Positions 7,100-15,067 of a stretch of DNA of 64,000 nucleotides are shown piece after piece (within the stretch, counting starts at the first letter, position 1; each line of letters opens with the position of its first letter). Location: NCBI GenBank assembly GCA_963770765.1, contig CAVYQS010000012.1:1-64000 (forward strand). The letters are read 5' to 3'. The stretch comes from CAVPCY01 sp963770765. Lineage in GTDB: Bacteria; Actinomycetota; Coriobacteriia; Anaerosomatales; PHET01. The position numbers and the translations under genes are program-made. The notes under the pieces are model-generated. The model saw only the letters and a program-made list of their open reading frames with translations. It searched no databases and was not told the origin of the DNA.

Positions 7100-9263
7100 G
7101 AACACCAAGTCCCCCATCACCCGTCGTGGAGCATCGAATCGGGAGTGGTGGCCGGAACAGCTCAACCTGAGCGTGCTACGCCAGAACTCGCCCTTAAGCG
7201 ACCCGATGGGCGAGGAGTTCGACTATGCCGAGGAGTTCAAGACCCTCGACTTGGCTGCCGTCAAGCAGGACCTCCGCGGACTGATGACCGATTCGCAGGA
7301 CTGGTGGCCCGCAGACTGGGGTCACTACGGCGGGCTCATGATCCGCATGGCGTGGCACAGCGCCGGCACATACCGTACGAGCGACGGCCGCGGTGGGGCC
7401 GGGTCGGGGCAGCAGCGGTTCGCGCCACTCAACAGCTGGCCGGACAACGCGAACCTCGACAAGGCGCGCCGCCTGTTGTGGCCGGTCAAGCAGAAGTACG
7501 GGCGCAAGCTCTCGTGGGCCGACTTGATGATCCTCGCCGGCAATGTGGCGCTCGAGTCCATGGGGTTCAAGACGTTCGGCTTTGGCGGCGGTCGTGTGGA
7601 TGCCTTCGAGCCCGAGGAGTCCGTGTACTGGGGCACCGAGACCGAGTGGCTCGGCGATGCGCGCTACTCGGGTGAGCGCGAACTGGAAGACCCGCTCGCC
7701 GCAGTCCAGATGGGCCTCATCTATGTGAACCCACAGGGACCGAACGGCAACCCCGACCCGGTCGCGTCGGGCCGCGACGTGCGCGATACCTTTGCGCGGA
7801 TGGCCATGAACGACGAAGAGACGGTTGCGCTGGTGGCAGGCGGACACAGCTTCGGCAAGTGCCACGGAGCCGGAGATGCTGGCCTCGTTGGCGCTGAGCC
7901 CGAAGCCGCTCCGTTGGAGGACCAAGGCCTGGGCTGGAAGTGCGGCTTCGGGACGGGCAGGGGCGCGGACGCTATCACCAGCGGGCTCGAAGGCGCGTGG
8001 AAGGCCAACCCGACCACGTGGGATATGGGTTACCTGAACACCCTGTTCAAGTACGAGTGGGAACTGGTCAAGAGCCCCGCCGGCGCGTATCAATGGCTCG
8101 CCAAGGACGTGGCCGAGGAAGACATGGTGGTCGACGCCTATGACCCCTCCAAGCGAAACCGGCCGATGATGACCACGGCCGATCTGTCGCTGCGTTTTGA
8201 TCCCATCTACGAGCCTATCGCGCGGCGCTTCCAGCAGAATCCGGAGGAGTTCGCGGATGCGTTCGCCCGTGCCTGGTTCAAGCTCACCCACCGCGACATG
8301 GGCCCGCGGTCGCGTTACCTCGGTCCTGAGGTTCCGGATGAGGACCTGATATGGCAGGATCCGGTGCCGCCGGTCGACCATGAGCTCATCGACGCGAGTG
8401 ACGTTGAACGACTCAAGGACAGCATCCTTGCGTCTGGGCTTTCGGTCGCGCAGCTCGTGACGACCGCATGGGCGTCGGCATCCACGTTCCGTGGCTCCGA
8501 CAAGCGCGGCGGAGCGAACGGTGCACGCATCCGCCTGGCGCCCCAAAAGGACTGGGAGGTCAACCAGCCCGAACAACTGAGTGCCGTGCTTCAGACTCTG
8601 GAAGGCATCCAGCAGGAGTTCAACACGGCGAGCGCGAACGGGAAGGCCGTGTCGCTGGCCGATCTCATCGTTCTAGCCGGATGCGTCGGTGTCGAGCAGG
8701 CGGCCAGGAACGCGGGCCACGAGGTGACGGTGCCCTTCATGCCGGGGCGCACCGATGCCTCCCAGGAGCAGACCGACATCCAGTCGTTCACCGTGCTCGA
8801 GCCCAAGGCTGACGGGTTCCGCAACTACTTCAAGTCCGCCGTAGGCATCCCCGTCGAGGAGCGACTCGTCGACCGGGCGCAGCAGCTCAACCTGACGCCT
8901 CCGGAGATGACGGTTCTGCTCGGCGGTATGCGGGTCCTCGACACCAACGTCGGTCATTCGCCACATGGCGTATTCACTCAGCGGCCGGGAACCCTGACCA
9001 ACGACTTCTTCGCGAACCTGCTCGATATCGCCACCGAGTGGAAGCCGAGCGCGCAAGCCGACGGCCTCTACGAAGGTCGTGACCGCTCGACGGGCGAACT
9101 GAAGTGGACGGCAACACGCGCCGACCTGGTCTTCGGTTCCAATTCCCAGCTGCGGGCGTTGGCTGAGGTGTACGGATCATGCGACGGGCAGGAGAAGTTC
9201 GTGCACGACTTCGTGGCGGCATGGGACAAGGTCATGAATCTCGACAGATTCGACACTGCGTGA
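7092..9263 (+). CDS. katG: Catalase-peroxidase KatG
   Basis: Bifunctional haem catalase-peroxidase, 723 residues (normal length), detoxifying H2O2. The distal triad is Arg85, Trp88 and His89 in IRMAWHSAGTYR. Tyr211 (GLIYVNPQGP) and Met237 (FARMAMNDEE) are placed to form the Met-Tyr-Trp adduct with Trp88. GGHSFGKCHGAG is the haem proximal region. The C-terminal non-haem duplicate domain (LVTTAWASASTFRGSDKRGG) is present. ATG 7092 has GGGAGG just upstream and overlaps the perR stop. The gene is intact and consistent with an anaerobe or microaerophile protecting ferredoxin-dependent enzymes from peroxide. Confidence 0.97.
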   Translation: MSENTKSPITRRGASNREWWPEQLNLSVLRQNSPLSDPMGEEFDYAEEFKTLDLAAVKQDLRGLMTDSQDWWPADWGHYGGLMIRMAWHSAGTYRTSDGRGGAGSGQQRFAPLNSWPDNANLDKARRLLWPVKQKYGRKLSWADLMILAGNVALESMGFKTFGFGGGRVDAFEPEESVYWGTETEWLGDARYSGERELEDPLAAVQMGLIYVNPQGPNGNPDPVASGRDVRDTFARMAMNDEETVALVAGGHSFGKCHGAGDAGLVGAEPEAAPLEDQGLGWKCGFGTGRGADAITSGLEGAWKANPTTWDMGYLNTLFKYEWELVKSPAGAYQWLAKDVAEEDMVVDAYDPSKRNRPMMTTADLSLRFDPIYEPIARRFQQNPEEFADAFARAWFKLTHRDMGPRSRYLGPEVPDEDLIWQDPVPPVDHELIDASDVERLKDSILASGLSVAQLVTTAWASASTFRGSDKRGGANGARIRLAPQKDWEVNQPEQLSAVLQTLEGIQQEFNTASANGKAVSLADLIVLAGCVGVEQAARNAGHEVTVPFMPGRTDASQEQTDIQSFTVLEPKADGFRNYFKSAVGIPVEERLVDRAQQLNLTPPEMTVLLGGMRVLDTNVGHSPHGVFTQRPGTLTNDFFANLLDIATEWKPSAQADGLYEGRDRSTGELKWTATRADLVFGSNSQLRALAEVYGSCDGQEKFVHDFVAAWDKVMNLDRFDTA

Positions 9264-9310
9264 TCAGAGCATGTGCCTGACGCGCATGCATCTGAACGTA
9301 TCCTGCACCT

Positions 9311-9378
9311 GCAAACGCGTCCACTGAGTCCGACCACTCGAACGAACACGGGGCTCCTTCGGGGGCCCCGTTCTCGTC
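9311..9378 (+). repeat. Intergenic core+hairpin module, copy 4
   Basis: Core at 9311-9335 matches copy 1 except for its first base. Hairpin ACGGGGCTCC (9348-9357), TTCG, GGGGCCCCGT (9362-9371) with a wobble pair, then TCTCGTCC. A second stem GCATGTGC/GCGCATGC (9269-9289) sits just after the katG stop. It lies about 115 bp upstream of the methyltransferase. Confidence 0.8.
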
Positions 9379-9489
9379 CATCTGCTCCGTCCGGCCAGCT
9401 GCCAGTCGTCATCGAGCCATCCGGGTTGCGTCGCGGTATCCTGACACAAGAGCCTGGGCGCCACTGAGGCGCGTCCAAAGCCGTCTACG

Positions 9490-10344
9490 ATGGGCGCCAA
9501 CCATACGATGCGCAACGACTACGAGTTGTTGGATAGCGGAGACGGGTGCAAGCTCGAACGCTTCGGCGATGTGGTCCTGTCACGTCCTTGTGGTCAAGCC
9601 CTCTGGGAGAAGCGGCGACCTGAGTTGTGGGCGAAGTCCTGTGCTTCGTTCAACAAGGGGCGCGGCTGGCAGACACACGGCGGCGCGGGGCTACCCTCAA
9701 GCTGGCTCGTCACCATCAACGACATCGCGATGAGGCTGACACCCACTCCCGCCGGTCATCTCGGCGTGTTTCCTGAGACGCGCGCCTTGTGGGACTGGAT
9801 CAGCGACACACTCAAGCTGCGTACGGAAGGAGCAGCTGACGTACTCAATCTGTTCGCGTACTCGGGTGGCGCGACACTCGCCGCTGCGCGTGCCGGCAGC
9901 GCGGTATGCCACGTGGACTCGTCCAAGTCGATGGTCACCCGTGCGAGAGAGAACGCCGCCCTGAACCGACTGGCAGATGCTCCCATACGCTGGATCGTCG
10001 AGGACGTCGGAAGGTTCCTGGATCGCGAGATTCGTCGCGGCCGCACCTACGATGCGATCATGCTCGACCCGCCTTCGTTCGGACATGGCACGAAGGGCGA
10101 GCAGTACCGGCTCGAGAGGGATCTGGTCTCGACGCTGCGCAGATGCGGTGCGCTGCTGACAGACGAGCCGGCGTTCGTAGTGCTCACCTCACATACGTTG
10201 GGGGTGACCGCAGCGCACCTCGAGAGTCTCATGGGAGACGTCTTCGACGGCGGCGCGCTCACGTCCGGCGAGATGCGATTGACCGGTGCTGACGACGTTC
10301 GTCCCGTTCCGGATGGTCTCTGGGTGCGCTGGACAGGTGAGTAG
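9490..10344 (+). CDS. Class I SAM-dependent methyltransferase (RlmI/RlmK-like)
   Basis: 284-residue methyltransferase resembling the catalytic part of the 23S rRNA m5C/m7G methyltransferases RlmI/RlmK. The SAM motif I is VLNLFAYSGGATLAAA, followed by the acidic VCHVDSSKSMVTRARENA. The motif IV signature is IMLDPPSFGHG. The N-terminal region (FGDVVLSRPCGQALW) is short and lacks a complete PUA domain, so RNA substrate choice is uncertain. The start could be ATG 9490 or 9508. It stands alone downstream of repeat copy 4. Confidence 0.8.
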   Translation: MGANHTMRNDYELLDSGDGCKLERFGDVVLSRPCGQALWEKRRPELWAKSCASFNKGRGWQTHGGAGLPSSWLVTINDIAMRLTPTPAGHLGVFPETRALWDWISDTLKLRTEGAADVLNLFAYSGGATLAAARAGSAVCHVDSSKSMVTRARENAALNRLADAPIRWIVEDVGRFLDREIRRGRTYDAIMLDPPSFGHGTKGEQYRLERDLVSTLRRCGALLTDEPAFVVLTSHTLGVTAAHLESLMGDVFDGGALTSGEMRLTGADDVRPVPDGLWVRWTGE

Positions 10345-10436
10345 AGTGTGCCGGCGCAAGACGGTACGAGACACGCGAGCCGCCTCGGCGTGTACTCTGA
10401 CCACCGGTGGCGATCCACGCGATTGAGAAGGAAGCG

Positions 10437-11675
10437 ATGCCGGAGTCGAGAGTGCTGATCATCGGCGGGGGAGCGGCCGGGTTGTCAGCGGCGGTAGCAG
10501 CGGCACGCCTCGGCGTATCCGTCACGGTGCTGGAGGCCGATGCTCGCGTGGGGAGGAAGATCCTCGCGAGCGGCAACGGCCGGTGCAACCTCACGAACCT
10601 CGCCATATCACCACTGGCGTACAACCATTCCGAATTCGTCGAGCCGGTTCTCGGAGAGTACCCCTGCGGACCCATCCGCTCCTTCTTCGAGACGATGGGG
10701 CTGCTGACATCGGTCGATGCAGCGGGACGCGTGTACCCGACCACGAACTCCGCCAGCTCGGTCCTCGACGTGCTGCGGCTCGAGTGTGGACACCTCGGCG
10801 TGGACGTGAGATGTGGATTCAAGGTCGTGCGTGTGTCAGAGCGTGCCCGCGGCACCGGGTTCGAGGCGTTCTCGCCCGACGGTGACCTCGTTCGCGCAGA
10901 CGCTGTCGTTGTCGCGACCGGCGGTGGCTCGCTGCTTGCCGATCTGGGGCACCGCTCGGTCACCACTACCCCGGTGCTCGGACCGATCAGGACGGAAACC
11001 GGGCCCCTCCGAGGGCTCTCGGGCGTGCGCGTGAAGTGCTCTGCGACCTTGATGGTCGGTGTCGATCACGACAACACGGGCGGCGTGCCCGTTGCCTCTG
11101 AACACGGCGAGCTGCTGTTCCGCGACTACGGGGTCAGCGGAATCATGGTCTTCGACCTCTCTCGCTACCTCGAGACGGGATGCGTCATCTCCATCGATCT
11201 CTTCCCCGAGGTTGACTTGCAGGAGCTCCGTACGATGATCGCTCTGCGTTGTTCAGCCCTGCCGTGGAGAAACGCCGATACCTTCTTCGCCGGCATGCTC
11301 CACGAACGGGTGGCGCGGGCGATCATGCGCGCCGCGGACGTCGGTTCGGACACAAGGGCAGAGGAGCTGCCTCAGGCCCGTCTCGCGGCCTTGCTCAAGG
11401 ACTTCCGGCTGCGCGTCCTCGGTGTGGGTGATGCTCGTCAGGCGCAGGTGACCCGCGGCGGCGCATCCGTTGCGGAGTTCGATCCGTGCACGATGGCCTC
11501 GTGTCGCGTGGACGGACTGTTCGCCGCCGGCGAGGTACTCGACATCGACGGGCGTTCTGGTGGCTTCAACCTGCACTGGGCCTGGGCGTCGGGAATCGTC
11601 GCCGGCGAGGCTGCCGCCCGATTCGCGATGTCGCAGCCAGCGAAGTCGGATCACGAATCAGAAGACCACGCGTGA
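10437..11675 (+). CDS. HI0933/YhiN-family flavoprotein (NAD(P)/FAD-dependent oxidoreductase)
   Basis: 412-residue flavoprotein of the HI0933-like/BaiN family. The N-terminal dinucleotide-binding motif is VLIIGGGAAGLSAAVAAARLG, followed by the family signature KILASGNGRCNLTN. The C-terminal flavin segment is VDGLFAAGEVLDIDGRSGGFNLHWAWASG. ATG 10437 is chosen over an upstream GTG (10407) because AAGGAAG precedes it. The stop overlaps the GTG start of the next FAD protein. Members occur in nearly all bacteria, and BaiN homologues act in bile-acid dehydroxylation in gut clostridia; the physiological substrate here is unknown. Confidence 0.85.
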   Translation: MPESRVLIIGGGAAGLSAAVAAARLGVSVTVLEADARVGRKILASGNGRCNLTNLAISPLAYNHSEFVEPVLGEYPCGPIRSFFETMGLLTSVDAAGRVYPTTNSASSVLDVLRLECGHLGVDVRCGFKVVRVSERARGTGFEAFSPDGDLVRADAVVVATGGGSLLADLGHRSVTTTPVLGPIRTETGPLRGLSGVRVKCSATLMVGVDHDNTGGVPVASEHGELLFRDYGVSGIMVFDLSRYLETGCVISIDLFPEVDLQELRTMIALRCSALPWRNADTFFAGMLHERVARAIMRAADVGSDTRAEELPQARLAALLKDFRLRVLGVGDARQAQVTRGGASVAEFDPCTMASCRVDGLFAAGEVLDIDGRSGGFNLHWAWASGIVAGEAAARFAMSQPAKSDHESEDHA

Positions 11676-13297
11676 TCGAGGTCAGGAACATAGCACTCCC
11701 GCTCTCGGCTGCCGGGCCCGCCGAGGAGGGTGCGATGAGGCGTGCGGTGGCCAAGCGCTTGGGCGTGGAGGTCGGGCAGATTGCGACACTTCGTCTTCTG
11801 AAGCGCTCCGTCGACGCTCGTCGCAAGAGCAACGTCCACTTCGTCGTCTCGCTTGGCGTGACGCTTGACGATGGCGTCGGAGGGGGCGAGGTCGGTGTGG
11901 TGCGTCGAGCCGGAGACGACAACGTGCGCATCGTCGATTCCGAACCGCCGACCGCCGTCACGAAACCCGCGGTCACTCCCCGGGTCCGTCCCGTCGTCGT
12001 CGGCACCGGTCCGGCCGGGCTCTTCGCAGCACTCGTCCTGGCGCGTTCAGGGGTCCGGCCGCTCGTACTGGAGCGAGGCCAGGCGGTAGGCCCACGCGTA
12101 CGCGCCGTGAACGACTTCATCCGACACGGCGTGCTCGACCCCCATTCGAACATCCAGTTCGGCGAGGGCGGCGCCGGGACCTTCTCCGATGGAAAACTCA
12201 CCACCAACACGAGAGACCCCCGGTGCCGCAGCATCCTTGAGATCCTCGTCGGCGCGGGGGCCCCCGACGAGATTCTCTGGCAGGCGAAGCCACACATCGG
12301 CACAGATCGCCTCACCGGCGCGGTGAAGAGGATCCGGCAGGAGATCGAGTCGCTCGGCGGCGAGGTCCGTTTCGGTACGCGCCTGTCCGACCTCATCCTC
12401 GATGAAGACGGTAGACTCCTCGGCGTTCTCACACAGGGCGATCGAGGACGAGAGGAGCTCGCTGCGGAGGCGCTCATCCTGGCGACGGGTCACAGCGCTC
12501 GCGACACCTTCGACATGCTGTGCGCGCGCGGCGCCCATCTCGCTCAGAAACCGTTCTCGATCGGTGTGCGCATCGAGCATGATCGCCTTGAGGTGGACCG
12601 AGCGCAGTATGGCACCGCGGCTGAGCATCCGGCGCTGGGTGCGGCGGAGTACACGCTTTCGTGCCAGCTCCCTTCCGGTCGCGGGGCCTACACGTTCTGC
12701 ATGTGTCCCGGAGGCTGGGTGGTGGCCGCTGCAAGCGAGCCCGGAGGCGTCGTCACCAATGGGATGAGCCGATACGCTCGCGAGGGCGCGAACTCGAATG
12801 CGGCCTTTCTGGTCAGCGTCATGCCGGCCGACTTCGGCGACGACCATCCCTTGGCGGGCGTGCGGTTCCAGCGGCAATGGGAGCACGCTGCCTTCGACCT
12901 CGGTGGGCGCGCCTTCCGCGCTCCTGCTCAACTCATGGGCGACTTCTTGCAGGGTGTCGCCTCTTCGGCCGCCGGCGATGTGCAGCCGACGTATCCACTC
13001 GGGGTCGTCTACGCCGACCTCGCGCAGTGCCTGCCGGAGTTCGTGGTCGAATCATTGCGTGTGGCGGCGCCGATATTCGATCGTCGTATGGCCGGATTCG
13101 CGAGACGTGACGCGCTTCTCACGGGGGTGGAGACCCGCTCGTCGTCGCCTGTGCGCGTGGTACGTGATGATTCCCTGCAGTCGAATCTGCGGGGGGTGTA
13201 CCCGTGCGGAGAGGGCGCAGGCTATGCCGGCGGCATCATGTCTGCCGCCGTGGACGGCATGCGCTGTGCCGAAGCCGTGCTCGCGACCTATTCTTAG
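11672..13297 (+). CDS. FAD-dependent dehydrogenase, COG2509 type
   Basis: 541-residue flavoprotein with an N-terminal alpha/beta domain (residues 1-90: basic, RRAVAKRLG...LLKRSVDARRKSN) before the FAD motif VVVGTGPAGLFAALVLARSG. It contains FGEGGAGTFSDGKLTT and ends with GVYPCGEGAGYAGGIMSAAVDGMRCAEA, as in COG2509 dehydrogenases. A CMCPGG motif (YTFCMCPGGWVVAA) is also typical. GTG 11672 overlaps the previous TGA (GTGA), indicating translational coupling of the two flavoproteins. The substrate is unknown. Confidence 0.85.
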   Translation: MIEVRNIALPLSAAGPAEEGAMRRAVAKRLGVEVGQIATLRLLKRSVDARRKSNVHFVVSLGVTLDDGVGGGEVGVVRRAGDDNVRIVDSEPPTAVTKPAVTPRVRPVVVGTGPAGLFAALVLARSGVRPLVLERGQAVGPRVRAVNDFIRHGVLDPHSNIQFGEGGAGTFSDGKLTTNTRDPRCRSILEILVGAGAPDEILWQAKPHIGTDRLTGAVKRIRQEIESLGGEVRFGTRLSDLILDEDGRLLGVLTQGDRGREELAAEALILATGHSARDTFDMLCARGAHLAQKPFSIGVRIEHDRLEVDRAQYGTAAEHPALGAAEYTLSCQLPSGRGAYTFCMCPGGWVVAAASEPGGVVTNGMSRYAREGANSNAAFLVSVMPADFGDDHPLAGVRFQRQWEHAAFDLGGRAFRAPAQLMGDFLQGVASSAAGDVQPTYPLGVVYADLAQCLPEFVVESLRVAAPIFDRRMAGFARRDALLTGVETRSSSPVRVVRDDSLQSNLRGVYPCGEGAGYAGGIMSAAVDGMRCAEAVLATYS

Positions 13298-13427
13298 GCA
13301 CACAGGCTCGTCGGCAGCGTATGCGGGAGACCGCGAGGTGCTACGCAGACCCCGATGTCACCATGCGGGTGTCACTGCGTTTGGGCACGTATATCAGTGA
13401 GTCGTCGATCACGAGCGAGGGGGAGAC

Positions 13428-14384
13428 ATGGTGGCTGTGACCACTCGGTGGGTCGATGCGGATGGCGGGGCCCGCGAAGGCGAGGGGGCACGGTTGGATC
13501 TCGCGACGGGCGCACCGTGGCGCTGGCTCGACGTGGTCGACGGAGATGACGCCATCCTTCACGCGATAGCCGAGCAGTTCGACTTGCACCCTCTGCTCGT
13601 CGAGGACGTGATCCATAGACAGCATCGGCCCAAACTCGATGTCTCGGAAGAACAGGTCTTCCTTGTATGGCTGACCCCGGAGCATCCCCAAGATGACGGA
13701 ATCGTCACGAGCGAGATCGACGCCTTCCTTGGTCCCGACTACCTCATCACGATGCGCGCGAGTGCGGATGTCTCAGTCGCGCAGGCTGTCGCCGACACCG
13801 CGCGATCGGTCTCTCGGGGCCCGGACTGGATCCTGCACGCGATCATCGACCGGCTGGTGGACTCGGTGCTTCCGATCGCTGACGCCTTGGGTGATGACCT
13901 CGACGACATCGAGGACGCACTTCTCCGCGCGCCTCGCTCGGAGGATCTGAAGCGGCTGTATGCCGTGCGGCGTCGGCTCGTGCAGCTCCATCGGATCGTC
14001 GCCCCCGAGCGAGACATCCTTCGAGGATTGGCGCGAGAGCGCGCGGTCGTCAGCGAGGATGCGTATCGCTACTTCCAAGACGTCGGCGACCACCTCGCCC
14101 GAGTGGAGGACTCGATCGAGACGTATCGGGATGTCGCCGCGGCAGCGATGGACATCTACCTGTCTGCTCAGAGCAACCGCATGAACGAGATCATGAAGCA
14201 GCTCACGGTCGTCGCCACCATCTTCATGCCGCTGACCCTCGTCTCGGGTATCTATGGAATGAACGTGATCAAAGGGATGTGGCCGCCTGTGCTCGCGCAG
14301 TGGTCTTTCGCGGCGATCCTGGTGACGATGCTGGCGATCGCCGCCGGTATGGCCCTGTACTTCAGGAGGAAGAACTGGTGGTAG
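13428..14384 (+). CDS. corA: CorA-family divalent cation transporter
   Basis: 318-residue CorA-type Mg2+/Co2+ channel. A long cytoplasmic alpha/beta-helical domain is followed by two C-terminal membrane helices. The signature GMN follows the first helix (FMPLTLVSGIYGMN). The start ATG 13428 has GAGGGGGAG upstream. The last codons overlap the pgsA start by 7 nt. Ion specificity (Mg, Co, Zn) cannot be assigned from sequence. Confidence 0.92.
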   Translation: MVAVTTRWVDADGGAREGEGARLDLATGAPWRWLDVVDGDDAILHAIAEQFDLHPLLVEDVIHRQHRPKLDVSEEQVFLVWLTPEHPQDDGIVTSEIDAFLGPDYLITMRASADVSVAQAVADTARSVSRGPDWILHAIIDRLVDSVLPIADALGDDLDDIEDALLRAPRSEDLKRLYAVRRRLVQLHRIVAPERDILRGLARERAVVSEDAYRYFQDVGDHLARVEDSIETYRDVAAAAMDIYLSAQSNRMNEIMKQLTVVATIFMPLTLVSGIYGMNVIKGMWPPVLAQWSFAAILVTMLAIAAGMALYFRRKNWW

Positions 14385-15067
14385 CCGATGACACCGCACG
14401 AGCGGCCGATCCTGAACACAGCCGAGACGGCACCCGCGATGTCTACACCGTCGCCAACATCATCACCATCCTTCGGCTGATTCTCGTCCCGTTCTTCTTC
14501 AGCGTCCTGATAGCCGGGGGTCACGACATCCTGTCCTTTGCATTGTTCGCGACAGCGGCCTCGACCGACTGGCTCGACGGACAGATCGCACGCCGCACGG
14601 GCACGGTGACCGAGCTTGGAAAGGCCATCGATCCGCTGGTGGACCGGCTTCTGATCGCGGCGGGAGTGCTTGGGCTGTTCTTGGTGGGGCGCCTGCCGGG
14701 CTGGATAGTCCTGGTTCTGGTCGCCCGCGACGTCTACTTCCTCGCAGGGGCGTGGGTCCTCGCCCGAGCCGACGCGGGGAGGATCGAGGTCGCCTACATC
14801 GGCAAGGTCACCACCGCGCTCCTGCTGATCGGCTTCTCAGACCTCATCTTGGATTGGCCTCAGATCCCGGGACTCGGTCTCATCGAATCACCGGCTCTGC
14901 CCGGGTTCGGATCGGCGAGCGCAGCTCTCGGAATCTGGTTCGTATACGCGGGCGTGTTGACATCGCTCGCCACGGCCGTCGTCTATACCAACAAGGCTCG
15001 TGCCCTGCTCGCCGACGCTCGACGCAGAGACCAGAAGTCCCCCCGACAGATCGAGGTGGAAGTATGA
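14378..15067 (+). CDS. pgsA: CDP-diacylglycerol-glycerol-3-phosphate 3-phosphatidyltransferase-like enzyme
   Basis: 229-residue integral membrane CDP-alcohol phosphatidyltransferase. The catalytic signature DxxDGxxAR(x8)GxxxDxxxD is complete: DWLDGQIARR, then GKAIDPLVDR. PgsA makes phosphatidylglycerol phosphate from CDP-DAG; phosphatidylinositol-type synthases share the motif, so the acceptor alcohol is inferred. GTG 14378 is preceded by a perfect AGGAGG 8-9 nt away inside the end of corA. The gene end overlaps the start of the nucleotidyltransferase gene. Confidence 0.85.
   Translation: MVADDTARAADPEHSRDGTRDVYTVANIITILRLILVPFFFSVLIAGGHDILSFALFATAASTDWLDGQIARRTGTVTELGKAIDPLVDRLLIAAGVLGLFLVGRLPGWIVLVLVARDVYFLAGAWVLARADAGRIEVAYIGKVTTALLLIGFSDLILDWPQIPGLGLIESPALPGFGSASAALGIWFVYAGVLTSLATAVVYTNKARALLADARRRDQKSPRQIEVEV

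Noticed and set aside
7194..8576. 460-residue minus-strand frame inside katG
   Set aside because: GC-rich codon bias keeps the antisense frame open; KatG on the plus strand is unambiguous.
1845..9378. Integron cassette array with attC sites
   Set aside because: The repeats flank gene blocks like cassettes, but there are no GTTRRRY/RYYYAAC ends, no integrase was seen, and the blocks are 2-3 kb with multi-gene content.
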